Of a stretch of DNA of 53,327 nt, positions 1-13,056 are shown in pieces (the stretch's first letter is position 1; each line of letters starts with the position of its first letter). This DNA is from Lingula anatina. Taxonomy: Eukaryota > Brachiopoda > Lingulata > Lingulida > Lingulidae. Location of the stretch: contig NW_019773513.1 of NCBI RefSeq assembly GCF_001039355.2, positions 1,785,620 to 1,838,946 on the forward strand, read 5' to 3'. The notes under the pieces were generated by a model. That model did no database searches and was not told the DNA's origin. It worked only from the letters and a program-made list of their open reading frames with translations. The position numbers and the translations under genes were made by a program.

Positions 1-18
1 AAATAAAAGTTTACTTAC

Positions 19-85
19 CTTAATTTGTTGATCCTGCATGTGTGGAGACGATGTCCAAGTAGAGGCGCTCATCATCTTCTATGTT
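19..85 (-). CDS. Putative terminal coding exon, copy 1 (unrecognised)
   Basis: On the minus strand a pyrimidine-rich acceptor ending in TTTTTACAG is followed by an open phase-0 frame of 21 codons (NIEDDERLYLDIVS and onward). The frame ends in TAA at 20-22, and a consensus donor AAG|GTAAGT comes directly after the stop. Only this frame is open. I do not recognise the peptide and cannot see the rest of the gene, which might begin at the minus-strand exon near 1871. It may be a duplicated alternative terminal exon, an exon of a noncoding RNA, or a chance pairing of splice-like sites inside a repeat. Confidence 0.3.
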
Positions 86-164
86 CTGTAAAAAGAAATA
101 AAAATGAGATTTGATTTTTTTCACTTCTCCTACCCCCCCCCCCCAAAAAAACAAGTTTACTAAC

Positions 165-228
165 CTTAATTTTTTATCCTGCGAGTGCAATCGATGTCCA
201 AGTGGAGGCGCTCATCATGCTCTATGTC
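165..228 (-). CDS. Putative terminal coding exon, copy 2 (unrecognised)
   Basis: This is a second copy of the exon-like core at 19-85. It again has an acceptor (TTTTTACAG), an open phase-0 frame of 20 codons (DIEHDERLHLDID and onward), TAA at 166-168, and a donor-like AAG|GTTAGT. Against copy 1 the first half of the peptide is well conserved (I-E-x-D-E-R-L-x-L-D-I) and the second half has diverged, with one codon lost. Retention of frame, stop and both splice signals is the reason to list it. Its function is unknown. Confidence 0.28.
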
Positions 229-547
229 CTGTAAAAATAAATAAAAACGAGATAAAGATTTTATTTTCAATTTACCTCTCCTCTCACTCCCCCCCCTCCC
301 CAAAAAAATTTATTCACCTTAAATTGTTGATCAGGTGTGTAGTTAAGTTTTTTATTGACACAATACATCACAAATGCATGACAATACAAACAAGTCAAAT
401 GTACAGACAAAAAGCAGAAAATAAAAATGCACAAAATAGGATACTGTCAATTCTGATGCAATAATGCATTATGCTTAAATGCATACCTAACATCAATTTT
501 TTAGTCTGCTCAATGGTTAATAAGGATGAAAGTAAAATGTGTTACAA

Positions 548-730
548 GCATTAGACTGGGTTCCCATACCTAGATCAATTTAACAGGATCGATCCACCTC
601 CAAGGGGTTTCTAACTAAATTGCTTTCAGCTTAAGCGGCTTGGGATTCTGGCGTGACAGACATCTAAGCCACTTACATTGATTGCAATTTAGCTAGAATC
701 CCCTCGGAGACAGATCGTTTTACAGTTAGC
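548..730. mobile_element. MITE-like element, family A, copy 1
   Basis: A short element with imperfect terminal inverted repeats begins near GGTTCCCATACCTAGATC and ends near GAGACAGATCG. It matches two better-preserved relatives at 5692-5902 and 20495-20702, sharing the CTAAATTGCT, GACAGACAT and TAAGC blocks. It has no coding capacity. This copy is the most degraded of the three. Confidence 0.6.
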
Positions 731-1299
731 ACAATAGAGTCTGGAAATTGTCCCTAAGGCTTCAGGCTGATAAGATGTGACTTGCAAAGGTCTTTAAGCC
801 AGCGGAAGTTCAAAGTCGCACCTTGAAAATGCCAATATGTAAAAAATTTAATTTTCACAAATAACTGCATAACTTCCAGAAAAATTAACCAATAAGACAA
901 ATTTTCCAAATACAGCTGTATCTTAGTCCAGTGTTTCTTTCCTGTAAGTGTGAGAAGAGTAAGTGACATGGTTTTCCTTTAATAGTCACTATGGAGGCAG
1001 TGCCCAAAATAGGGGTTTCTTCAATTTTGGTGCAATATTACATAATGCTTAACAGCATAATCACCATCAAATTTTAATATTAAAGTAAAAGTATCATGGA
1101 TATTCAGAAAATGTGACTAGCCAAAGCCCATGGAATTTCAGAGTCTTCAAGGCTTGAAAATACCAAAATATAAGCAAGAGATAACTGTACTGAAATGTGT
1201 TTACTTCCATTATCAACACCCGTTTTACGTAAAGCAAAATATTCAATTGTGAATTTCAAGACAGTAGGCTGATCGGTTTACCTTGAAATGTGTTACCAG
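731..1299. other. Non-coding, no gene seen
   Basis: AT-rich sequence with weak internal similarity between about 800-870 and 1130-1190 (both contain a CTTGAAAAT-CCAA block). Short open frames here lack coding character and splice context. Confidence 0.5.
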
Positions 1300-1619
1300 T
1301 GTTGTATATATGCTAAAAAAGCGCATAACAGCATAACTTTTATGAAAATGGCCTGATCATGCTGATTTTCAAACTTAACCTGTGTATTATGCAAATTCAT
1401 CAGTTCTGTACGTTTCAAGCCAAAAGATAATACGGTTTTCCACTTATCGTGTTTTCGGTGTTGCATATATGTTGAAAAAGTGAATAAACAGCATAACTTG
1501 CATAAAAATGGCGTGATCATGCCGATTTTCGAACTTGACCTGCGTCTTATGAATATTTATCAGTTGTGTAAGTTTCAAGCCAAAAAGTAAAATGGATTTC
1601 TACTGATCGTGTTATCGGT
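1300..1619. repeat. Tandem duplication, 159-bp unit x 2
   Basis: The block starting at 1300 (TGTTGTATATATGC) is repeated from 1459 (TGTTGCATATATGT) and runs to about 1619. The copies share the order CAGCATAACTT, GATCATGC-GATTTTC, TTCAAGCCAAAA and TCGTGTT-TCGG. They have diverged by roughly a fifth by eye, so the duplication is old. Confidence 0.75.
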
Positions 1620-1657
1620 GAAAGTGCACTGCGACGACGGACGCAGGTGACGGCTAT

Positions 1658-1685
1658 ATGTACAGACACATCTGTGTCTGTACAT
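1658..1685. repeat. Perfect 13-bp inverted repeat
   Basis: ATGTACAGACACA is followed by a 2-base spacer and its exact reverse complement. A near-identical palindrome recurs at 12191-12216, at the junction of the 3-kb tandem duplication. It could be the end of a mobile element or a structured-RNA hairpin. Confidence 0.75.
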
Positions 1686-1870
1686 AAAAAGGGAACAACA
1701 CTCAATCACACTAGAGAGAAAATGTACATCAGCCGTAGAAGAGAAACAGAACAAAACACGACGAGCGTGACCTAAATAGGGCATATGACTCTTGGTTCTA
1801 GCTCACGACCTAGAAATATGGGCGTAAGTATGAGAGAAATGAAAAGAGAGTATGACATGGTGGCACTTAC

Positions 1871-2100
1871 CCATCTCCAGTAGCTTGGATTTCAGTCTAT
1901 TGAAGATGAATTATCCTGTGGTGGTTATTTGACGTCCGGGTTAAGAGCTGCGTGTTATTTGTACATGTACATTTCCCAGAGCAACGAGTCCGCATGGATT
2001 GAAGAGTCGAATTCACGGAGACACACTATATTGGAGAAAGACGAAACATTCGGTGTTTTGTGCTAGTAAAGAAACTATCCTCAACTGCGATACATTGGCG
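1871..2100 (-). other. Probable 5' exon and promoter region of a minus-strand gene
   Basis: On the minus strand, GAGATGG|GTAAGTGCC at about 1876-1863 is a near-consensus splice donor. The sequence upstream of it (to about 2300) is richer in CpG than its surroundings. The exon's 5' limit is not visible. An ATG sits four bases before the donor, so the exon may be untranslated leader or carry only the first codon. It would be divergent from the transporter gene at 5020. No matching coding exons are certain; the exon-like units at 19-228 are candidates. Confidence 0.3.
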
Positions 2101-3690
2101 TAGGATCACACGAGATTTAAAGGCGGTTCCCCAAAGAAATTCGTGCTCACTTCGCGTCCTTTGTTCTCCTCTGGAGTGCAACGCAATATGTCCATCATGC
2201 TGTTCTGTGTGCTATTAAGTTATTACACGTTCACAATTGCCCGCTCTTAGACTTCCAATCGTAGATTGTCGGCTGGGGGCGCTGCTGTCGTCACCATGCT
2301 GTCAGTTTGAACACGGGGGTGTCGTATGAGAGGGAGACCCAAATTTCATTATTGTATTGCATAGGCCTATACACCTACGTTTGAAATGCATTCAGCGTTT
2401 TCATACCTCAACTTTTTTGTATAAAATGAAACGAAAAACACGCATTTACTTCGGAGGGAAGAATCAATGTTATAATAGTTTTCGGAGGAAACCACGCATG
2501 CCTCTCCCCCAGTTATGTTTGACAGTATGCATCTTGTTGACGTGATATCAACCTGATGTTTACTAACCTGCCCCAGGCCATCATTGGACGACCTTGTCCG
2601 CGTACACTACAGGAACACTTATCCACAATATACACTGAACCACAGTGCACTTTGAAGAAACTTGCATTTCATTTCTTGCTTCACAGATTATGTTAATAAA
2701 GATAAAGTGATGATATATTTTTTGCTATAAACATTTATGTGGAGTTGTCAAGTTTTTTTGGTTGCTTTGATTTTGCAAGAAGAAAGGATAACGAAAAGAT
2801 NTACTTTTTACATTTGCTTAAATATTTTAACTACTTCTTACATTTGCTTGAAAGAAGATGGCATGCAGGGCTCCTTAGTCACCCTTTTCACTGTTCAAAA
2901 CTGGCATGGTTTTAAAAAAAATCGTGTATGTGTGTGTGTGGAGGGGGGGGGGGGTAACCTTCCTCAGCTCCTGTGATCTTTTGTTGTTTAATTACCAAAA
3001 TAAACAGGTATGTAGTCGGAAAGGGGGGGGGTCGAACCCCAGATGAAGGTTGTCTGCTTAGGGCAATTTATGAGCTGTGTACACGGAGGTTTCATGGGAA
3101 AAGGTCAACTTTTTCAGGAAATGACACCCCTCCTTTGAAATGGCTGGGTACAGACCTGATAGTCTGCAATTTCTTTTTCCAACTTCTTTACTAATTTGTT
3201 GGATATAGAAAAAAACGTCACGTTTTGATAATCTACATCTACAATTACCCGAATGGTCTTTTATTTAAAAAAAAATTAACAAAAAGCATACAACCATATA
3301 ATGAAGAGGACATTGTGCATTTTATCAGAAGACTGAGCCTCTAATAAGCAAAATAAAAAAGTACACTTTGAGCTGAAGATGGAGTTAAACAATCTGCCTC
3401 AATGGGTTTAGGGTTTAGCCTACTTTAGGGTTAGAAGTAAAAAAGTAAAAAGCCAAAATGATGAAATAACCTTAACGTGAAATTGAAGCATATTTTTCTG
3501 ATTGGCGTGGAGTTTTCATTTTTACCACATGGGATTTAATGTAATCGATACTTAGACTACCTGTTCAATACCCGCTAGAGAGATATGCAGCAAGAAAAAA
3601 AGGCGGGGACATCGTGGGATATGGTGGCCAGACCATGGATAGACGGCAGAGAGTTACATGTGGTACCTCCCTCTGAAAATGGAGGTGAGG
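2101..3690. other. Intergenic, no gene seen
   Basis: Mixed AT-rich sequence with G-runs near 2941-2953 and 3021-3030 and one ambiguous base at 2801. Short open frames lack splice signals and recognisable domains. Confidence 0.5.
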
Positions 3691-3985
3691 TCAATGATCT
3701 GATCCAGGATTATTTGAAGGGGGGGTCGGGAACGACAGGCCTCGAACGCGAAGCCGACCATCGCCCCTTGGCGTGGGGTTAGGGGCCTGCTCAAGGGCCT
3801 CGAAAAAATTTTTGGTGTTTTGAAGGGCAAACGGTGCCCTTTTGTACGGTTTAGAACTATGATTTAGCTAGTCAAAAATTTTATTTCAAGAGGGGAATAT
3901 TGGTGTGATATATTTTTCAGAAACCGAAGGGGGGGAGGGGATACAGGACCCACCTGACCCCCCCTCTAAATCCGCCACTTTTCCG
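3690..3985. repeat. Dispersed repeat, family B, copy 1
   Basis: About 290 bp beginning GATCCAGGATTATTTGAAGG and ending near AAATCCGCCACTT. It aligns along its length with 40235-40478, sharing the blocks GAAGCCGACC, CCTTGGCGTGGG, AACTATGATT and ATTGGTGTGAT. The ends are roughly inverted (GATCCAGGATT versus AAATCCGCC). It is non-coding. Confidence 0.65.
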
Positions 3986-4859
3986 CATGGGAAGAGAAAG
4001 ATAAAATAAAGTCTAAATAACTAGAAAAATGTCTTAGTTTTCACTCCTGCGTTTTTAACACCCCCCCCCCCCCTTCCCCTTGGTGTCGTGGGTCTGTTTT
4101 ATTTTCAACTAAAAACATAATAACAAGTTTGCAACATAATTTTGTCCCTTTCTCCCTTTGTCCCTTTCTTTAGCTTTTCCCTTTCTTTGCAAACGAACCT
4201 AACCTACACTAGGAACGACATGGTCGGTCCTACACCTAATAACCCTCTCAAGGCTAATCTGGATTTGTGGATGAGGTTTGAAGAACGTGCTTTCAAAACG
4301 CCCCCTCCTACCTCTAGGCAGATTCCTTTGAAAAGGAATGTTACTGAAAATTTAAGACATAGATATATCATTCACGTTTGAAAATGTACAAAATTCATAT
4401 TTTCAATGTCTGCATATGCTGAAAAATACTTATCTTCTTCAGTTCAGACCTCCATTCAATAATATTCCTCATACTCGATGCCGATATTCCTTCTTAAATG
4501 TACAGTCATATGGAACTAGCTAAATTACGGAATTAGAATTGGATCGAGCGATGATTTTTAAGTAGGAAAATTTGGACATTTATGTATCTATGAATTTAGA
4601 GTTATATAAACAATAATCCTTATTGATTGATTGATTTTAGATTCGATTTGGTGGAAAAATCTCGGATGGGGTACCTTTTAAATTCTATCTGGAACGAAAG
4701 TATAACAATAATTCTTAGAAAAGCGAGACAAGCATTATACTTAATTTAACCATGTCTGTCTAACTGACGACACATATTTATTTATTTATTTATTTATTTA
4801 TTTTAGAGGGCAGTGTCTCAACCAGTCGTTTCTTGGAAAGGGGTCGTTTTGAAAACATC
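3986..4859. other. Intergenic, no gene seen
   Basis: AT-rich sequence with a C-run near 4062-4074 and a short (TATT)n run at 4775-4803. No gene or structured element is supported. Confidence 0.5.
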
Positions 4860-5019
4860 GCCGCCATGTACCTCCCTTTTCAAAGCGTGTATATCGTCAT
4901 GTGACGTCACTTGTAATTACACTAAAGTGCAGATCGGCGCTGATAACATACAGTAGACATTAATATTTGATTTAAGCGCCATTTTCGCGGAAATAAACTC
5001 GTAGAATTAAAAGTATAAG
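4860..5019 (+). promoter_or_regulatory. Probable promoter and 5' leader of the transporter gene, with a CRE palindrome
   Basis: A perfect TGACGTCA (cAMP-response-element palindrome, 4902-4909) lies 111 bp upstream of the ATG. It overlaps a CATGTGAC E-box-like site. The leader to 5019 has no intron signal. Position and motif suggest a core promoter, but the transcription start is not visible and no TATA box stands out. Confidence 0.4.
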
Positions 5020-8000
5020 ATGGGGAAGGATAGTAAAGTGGATGACAGCGAAAATGCAGCTGAAAAATCAGAAGAGAAGAACAAATACGGTAAGTTTTGA
5101 AGACCTGCCTCGCAGCAGGTGTGATGCGATTGAGAAATCAAGTTGAAGTTGGTTTTCGCAGTGTTGTCGATTACGCCTCACTAGATGTAACTGCTAATTG
5201 ATGTTTGAATTAAGATTTAACTCAGTTGAACTAAATACAAGTATTTAGCGTGGAATTATAACAGTTAAAATAGAAAAGTATGGCTGTCTTATATATATCG
5301 TTTTCGTCCGTCTTCGTCAGAGACATTCACTAAGAGAGGTTTTGTATACGGCTTGGAAACCTGAGATAATATAACATTGTAAAGTTGACAGTGATGTATG
5401 ATAAATTTGCCCCCATTATTTCCAGTAGTGTGTCAGTGTTACTTAGACTGATTACTAAACATTGTCTTTTCAGCTTTGCTTAAATGAATTTATTGACTGT
5501 TGACAAGATGAATAGACGTATTACATAACTTATTCATAGCAATGCTATTGATCACCTAGAGTATTTATTGCAAAAGTGATTTAAAAAAAGCCATGTATAT
5601 GAATATTTCAGCTTTCATATATGTCATTTTAACGGTCATGTAGAAATCAGGTCAGCAATTAAATTTATATGCAACTGTTATCTTTGACTGCATTCCCAGA
5701 GATTTAGATCAATCCATCTGTATCGACCTAACTCCCTGGGGGTTCACGCTAAATTGCTGTCAGCCGAGTGCGCACGAGAGTTAATTACCCCGTTACAGCT
5801 TTTAGTAGGCAGGACAGACATTTAAGCCGGTTAAGCTGACACCAATCTAGTGAGACTCCCCAGGGGGATAGATCGATCTAAATGTCTATGGGAATGGGGT
5901 CTTTGTGATAAGTTATGTGATTAAAACTAGACATACATAAAGTTCTGAATTGTTGGTATGTAGGAGAATGTTTTAGTTGTTATTTTTAAAGATCAGATAC
6001 AGATCAGCAATTAAATTATGCAACTGTTATCATAGTGAAAAATAAATAGACGTCTGCTTTTTGGGTCTGTATATACCTGTTCAACATGTCTGCTTAAAAC
6101 GAAAGCAGATATCCTTGAAGGGTAGCCGCACCCACATCTAAAATGGTACATACACTGTAATGAATAATTCATATAATTTCATTTCAACTTCCTGATTTTG
6201 GCCAAGATTAAGATAAGCTTTGTTTATCCTGTATCCAGGCAACTGACAGTTATTTATTGGTCAGTTTATGTGTCTTACTACATATCTTATCTCAGCTGCA
6301 TTCAGTGCTGTAACATAGATGAATAGATTTGGTTTTAATGCTGATAAACACAGAAGCAGAGACAGCCCTCTAGGCTGTTTGCATGTCAACCCCACTCTCT
6401 ACCAGGGCGACAGATTGGTTTTTCACGGATATTCACAGATATGTCTCTAGATGAATAGACAGTCATTTGGCTCAATGTCTGGATTTTTCTGTTTTTCCCT
6501 ATACTAAGGGAAGAAGAGTATAATCTGCCACCCTGGTAGAGGGTATCAACCCCAAATAAAGTCTTCAGCACTATCTTGGCTATAATCTGGAAGATCGTGT
6601 AGATATTGCTTGATTCCATACTGCAACTTGTTGTTCATAAGGATAGTGACCAGATATTAAAAAAAATTAACATTCTCCAGACAGAACTTCTCAGAGTGTT
6701 TGTATAATGTGAATTTACTTACTTATTTAAAGGAAAAATAAAATGAAGCAAAAAAAAAAAAAAAAACAAATCAAGAACTATTTAGATTAATTATTCCTTG
6801 CAAAAAATCTGAAACTGATATAAATTTATATTTTTTGTATGTGATATTTAAAAGATTCTTATCACTAATTCAGTATAAATATAGTAAAATTTGGGTAAAA
6901 AGACATGTTATATCAAATCATATGAAATAAACATATATATATATATATTGCGTCTTATTTTTAGATTATGTACAATTCAGAAGGTAAATAGAAGTCACAA
7001 GGCGTAATCCAATGTGATCAGAAACACAACCAACATTTAATGAAATATTTAATGCAACCCATTTCAATATTCATAATTCAAGTGCATATCTGCATCAGAA
7101 TCTAATAGTAACATAGCAGCTAGTGTCTAATTTGAAATGAAAATACAAAAGGAGGACAGAATTCCACTCTTAGGTAAGCAATATTACTTTAATAATACTA
7201 CATATTTAGTCAAGGAAGTTTTCCAGTTTGTATTTTCCAGTTTGTCTGTCAACACAAAAAAATGATTAATACAAAATTAACAGTCCAAATGTGATTGGGC
7301 TTTTGTGAAGGTACAAAATCCACCACCTGTTAGATTTACCAACACGAAATGAACAGTTTTACAAGCTACAAAGTGCTGGGATATTTGAAGTGCCAAAACT
7401 AAGAACAGTGAGAGTTTCAAGGACTTTTATTTCCTGGAAAAGTGTCAACTTTTAAGTAATTTTATGATATTACCAAAAACATCCAAAATTTTAATTCTAA
7501 TGCAGTTTTTGAAAATGTATTATAGAAAATGTTGTAATATCCTATGTCTCTTCTTTAGAATTACCATTTTTTAGTATTATAAATTTACGTAACTTTTCGT
7601 TACAAATGTTTATAAAAATAATTATTTAAAAAAGATACTAGTACAGTTGTCACATCACATACAGTAGTTCACATTACTTTATGGTAGTTTACCTTTATAA
7701 TTATTATTATACCATACAGCAATAAAATTTTTGAGAAACATAGATACAAGAGCCATTAACAAATTGTCTAGTTGTCTGGGTGTTATCAGTGATAAATAGG
7801 TCAGTTGAAGTAAATTGGAACAGGTACAGGTACCTGCTGCTGATATCATATACCCCGTTCACACTATGCTCAGTTATCCGGATAAATTGCGAATTAGGTC
7901 ACAATTCGAATAAATGCAGTAGTGTGAACGCAAGAGGATTTTTGTAATGCGCATTTTCAAAATCCTGCAAGCGAGGTGGATTTCTAAGCGCGATCCGGAT

Positions 8001-11000
8001 AACTTACCGGAATCGACACCTGTACAGATCTTACTGCGCATGTGTGCTGATAAGTGCGGATATCTATGAACGCTTGTTTATTACTTTAGCGATTGCACCA
8101 AACGTATTTGGAGGTCACCACTCACTACAACATGAGGAAACAAACTTATTTTGCCACCTTATACTTCTCAAGAATGCTGGAATGTCTTCTGAGTTGCATT
8201 TGTCGTCACAAATTTTTGTTGGTATTTTAAGATTTCCTGTGCGGCGCATGCGCGAGTGTTCAAAACAGGAAGTTAAACCTGAAATTTTCAACATGGGATT
8301 CGGATTCGCTTAGCGAGTGTGAACGCAATACCGAATCGGATTCCTTACGAAAAATCCGAATTATAGAAATGCGCATTTTGGTAACTGTAGTGTGAATGGG
8401 GTAATATACTGCTCTACTGGCAATGTGTGAACGCCCCACTTTATGTTTGAGACAAACACACACAGTTTATCACATCGTGACAAGAAAAATAATTTATACT
8501 ACTTAAAATCAAGAGAACATTATCAGAGATTAATGAGCTGAGCTTGTTAAAAAAATAGTGCCCTCATTTTGAGTCACGTAGGAAAATAATTGAAGAAGTA
8601 AATAATGTAAAATATATTTTAAGGGACACTGGCTTGCTAACGTGGACAAATGACTAAATGTTCATAAAGACTTGGATGATTATAGTAATTAAGAAGATAT
8701 TGTACAAAAGTTTAAAAAATATAGTGATTTATGCTAAGAAAAAGGATGATTATAGTAATTAAGAAGATATTGTACAAAAGTTTAAAAAATATATTGATTT
8801 ATGCTAAGAAAAACTGTACATCATGTGCTTAAGTCTGCAAAAACAAATTACAATGGTGCAGTTAAAATACCATGATATTTACTACTAAGCTAATGTCTAA
8901 CTTTCTGTATTCTGAATATATATGAGACTGAAATTTCTGTTGACAGACGAAGGTAGATATGAGTATAGGATAATGGTCTATTTTGAACTCAGATGTAGAT
9001 GTTTTGTACATGTAGTTTTTCAAAATTTCATATTTCTTGTCAAATATTTTAATTGCTGTAAAAAGCAATGAATGGAGCTGAAGGAAAATCTGAAAAATCA
9101 CTTGTTATTAAGCAAAGAGTAGTCCTTGTGTGAGGAAAAAAACCTCTTAACATCATCATAGAGGCAGGGAAGTCAATGTCAGATGATCATGGCACATGGC
9201 ATATCTTTGTGCTCAGGTGTGCTCTGCAGATAAGACATTGGCATGAAGAGATATGACTCAGTGTTCCCTGGTTTCTGTTGGTATAATATTGGATTGAGAC
9301 CCATTTCTTAACAAACTGAGCTGCATGTTGTAGAAAATCTCTTGTATAAAACAGAAGGGCATGATACAACTGTTGGTATCGTGCCATATTTGTAGGGAAA
9401 GTACCCAGTCTCACTGTTGTGACAACTATCTTGTTTTAATTGTAACTTTCAAGAATATTTTAATATTTATTAAAATGCCAGAATGAGGTTAAGAGCAGTG
9501 TTTCATGCATTATTTTGGCAGTGATTTAAACCCAAGCCCCCAAATTGCATCTCTCACTTCCTCTTTCTCTTTCAAACACAGTTACGCTGGGACACAAACA
9601 AGCAAGCATGTACTGTACTTGGGCACCCACACACACACATAAAATAATTTTATGTCGAATATATATTATTTCTTTTAAGTTTTTTAAATATTGTGTATAC
9701 TAGTAAGTGATAAACTTGTATATTGTGTATACCTGATGTCTACAAAAGTAACATTGTATATCCTTGATATACCTGTACAGTACACTTTATGTACCTGATG
9801 TAGAAATACCTGAACAGTCATATTTCACCTGATTAGCTTGGCAATATTCTGGTATGTATGCAAATGTGTGTACTAGTATGCGTACATTCATGCATGTTTG
9901 TGTGTGTGTGTGTGTATGTGTATGTGTGTATGTGAGAGAGAGAGAGAGAGAGAGAGAGGGGTCAAAAATAAAGATATGGCAGTAATTTCAGAAACACAGT
10001 ATCAGTTTAGGTAAAGTGGAATACTACGGCTTTGAATGTCTTGATTACATCATAAAACATTTGCATTTGGGATTTAGTGACAAAGTGTAAATATTATATG
10101 AGGGTGTCAAACTTGGTCCTGGAAAATTCCTCCAAAAATGTGGAGAACCTAATTAGGTACCTGTATATATATATAGCTCTATATATGTGTATAGGTACCT
10201 GTATAGTCATATATAGCTTTCTCTTGTCACAGTTTGATGTCAATTATGGTTGTGAAAGAGGAAAATTTTCAGGCTTGTTCAGCATTGGCCCAACATGAAC
10301 TAAAAGTTTCTGAACAATCAACATAAAGGGATGAATAGATCATGTGTTTGTTAATATGTGGGTATTTACAAATAAAAGATAATGTGGGGTGGGGCCAAGA
10401 CTTTAGCCTTTGATTTTCAGTGTCCGGATAGTCAGCTAAGTTCTGGGTTCATGGTGTAGATGGTAGAATCACTAAAACAGTTACCTTATATATGATATTC
10501 AGCAATTAGTAACCGTCAGGTTATTTGTTTATTGCTATAATCTGCCATGCATGAGTAAACAGATTGAGATAAAGGTTTCCAGAAAACTGAAGTAAATATT
10601 ATTGTGGGATGGAAATTAGTCCATATGCTTTTATTTATTTATGTGATTTCTTGCCATGTGATTGCATTGAGAAAAAAATTCCATGTATTTTTGATGCACA
10701 TCAGGTGCTCATGTTTTATTCAAAAAGCACTTTTCCCAGTTGCATTAGTAAGCAAAATTCAACGTAAATAAAACGTAAATATTTTGAAATCATATTCCAG
10801 TAGGTTGCCATATGATTAAGAAACACTAGGGCTGTCATTGAACTTACACTGAAGCTTAATAGGAATTTTAAAAAAGAATGTGAAAGCAGGAACAGTGTAA
10901 TTCTATATATACTAGATGTGGTTAAGAATGGCTACTAGAGTGACAATAGACCAGCAGGCTGGAACTTGAATAGGATCAATGAAGTATACGGCAGCGTATT

Positions 11001-13010
11001 ATGGTAACGCCAATCAGTTGTCACAGCAGCCATATTGTGACCCATATATGGCATAACTATATATATATATATCTTTGTATGTTAGACAAATATACCCAAT
11101 CGTGGTCAGTACTAGTAAATTATATTGAATTGGGCGTGACCATAACATCCATTTAGGGACCATTTAATCATATACCTATGTGTATACTGTAGACATATGG
11201 TTTTGCATGTTATATCATTATTGAACAATTAGTGAACAATTTTGTGCATGATTTTCATACACTTGATAACCAGTGTATGATAATTCACAGTGTATGATAA
11301 TTGCTTATTTGGCATTAAAATGAGGTCATAGCGCTTGCTCTTTTACCAGTAAATATTTTTGGGAATTCATTTTAATTCCTCATCGGCTTTTTATTATTAG
11401 CTTGGATACTAGTAGGGGCTCAACCATACAAAAAAATTCAATCGATTTGAAGGACAAAAATACCACCTGTTCTACTTTATGGAATCATTCATTCAATTAT
11501 TTGAATATTTTTCTGAAATAAACAAGTGGCCCTGATTAGAAGATTGATTCATCTCTTTTTCCAAGAAAAAGGGTAAAACTGAATCCATTTTTAAAACAGG
11601 ATATAAGCATTAAATCTTCTCTGTATGAGGGGACTCAGACCTACATGTGCGTCATGGTTAAGTCTTGGGGCTGAATCACCTGTTTGACAGGTATGTTATT
11701 ACAACGTTTTTATTGACCTGCATAATTACACAGTTTAGTAAGAGTCACGAACTGTATTATGTGGCCTGTCATGATCTCCTGAGTGACTACATGATTTAGG
11801 AGTTAACTGTCACTCACCCTAATAAGAACATACAAATATCGATGATGAATAATGTCCACCCCCCCCCTCCAGTCATAATTGCACCCAGTCCAGAAAGTGA
11901 CTTTTTTTTTTCAAATTTTTGTAAGATAAAAAATAAATGTGATTTTATAACATGTAGTTACTTAAAATAAAGTTTGTATTTGATATATATTGTAAATTGC
12001 ACAAATGTAAAAGTTTATGATACCCTTGTTGAGCTTCAGATCTCATGCTTTTGCCTGAACAGGCACATGTGGACCCTTTAAAGTGAGCTAACATGAGAGG
12101 AAAAATTTTAGATAATTAATTATCCAATAAATTTATTCAATAAATCAAATAAATATGTGGAGATAATAAAACTAAAGGGCCCTTATTTTTATGTACAGAC
12201 ACAGATGTCTGTACATATTGCCATCATCTGCNGAAAAAACCTCTTAACATCAGCATAGAGGCAGGGAAGTCAATGTCAGATGATCATGGCACATGGCATA
12301 TCTTTGTGCTCAGGTGTGCTCTGCAGATAAGACATTGGCATGAAGAGATATGACTCAGTGTTCTCTGGTTTCTGTTGGTATAATATTGGATTGAGACCCA
12401 TTTCTAAACAAACTGAGCTGCATGTTGTAGAAAATCTCTTGTATAAAACAGAAGGGCATGATACAACTGTTGGTATCGTGCCATATTTGTAGGGAAAGTA
12501 CCCAGTCTCACTGTTGTGACAACTATCTTGTTTTAATTGTAACTTTCAAGAATATTTTAATATTTATTAAAATGCCAGAAAGAGGTTAAGAGCAGTGTTT
12601 CATGCATTATTTTGGCAGTGATTTAAACCCAAGCCCCCAAATTGCATCTCTCACTTCCTCTTTCTCTTTCAAACACAGTTACGCTGGGACACAAACAAGC
12701 AAACATGTACTGTACTTGGGCACCCACACACACACATAAAATAACTTTATGTCGAATATATATTATTTCTTTTTAAGTTTTTTAAATATTGTGTATAATA
12801 GTAAGTGATAAACTTGTATATTGTGTATACCTGATGTCTACAAAAGTAACATTGTATATCCTTGATATACCTGTACAGTACACTTTATGTACCTGATGTA
12901 GAAATACCTGAACAGTCATATTTCACCTGATTAGCTTGGCAATATTCTGGTATGTATGCAAATGTGTGTATGCGTACATTCATGCATGTTTGTGTGTGTG
13001 TGTATGTGTA

Positions 13011-13056
<46 letters not shown>

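Larger units (their letters stand above)
1..345. repeat. Tandem repeat, ~145-bp unit, 2 full copies plus a fragment
   Basis: Three successive blocks share a C-rich/A-rich segment followed by a conserved core: copy 1 near 19-110, copy 2 near 115-260, and a truncated copy near 265-345 that keeps only the splice-donor end. The copies differ by many substitutions, so this is not a recent assembly duplicate. On the minus strand the core of copies 1 and 2 looks like an exon (see 19-85 and 165-228). Confidence 0.7.

Noticed and set aside
3010-3045. GTCGAACCCC resembling the inverse of a tRNA B box
   Set aside because: No A box, acceptor stem or cloverleaf could be drawn around it. It sits in a G-run.
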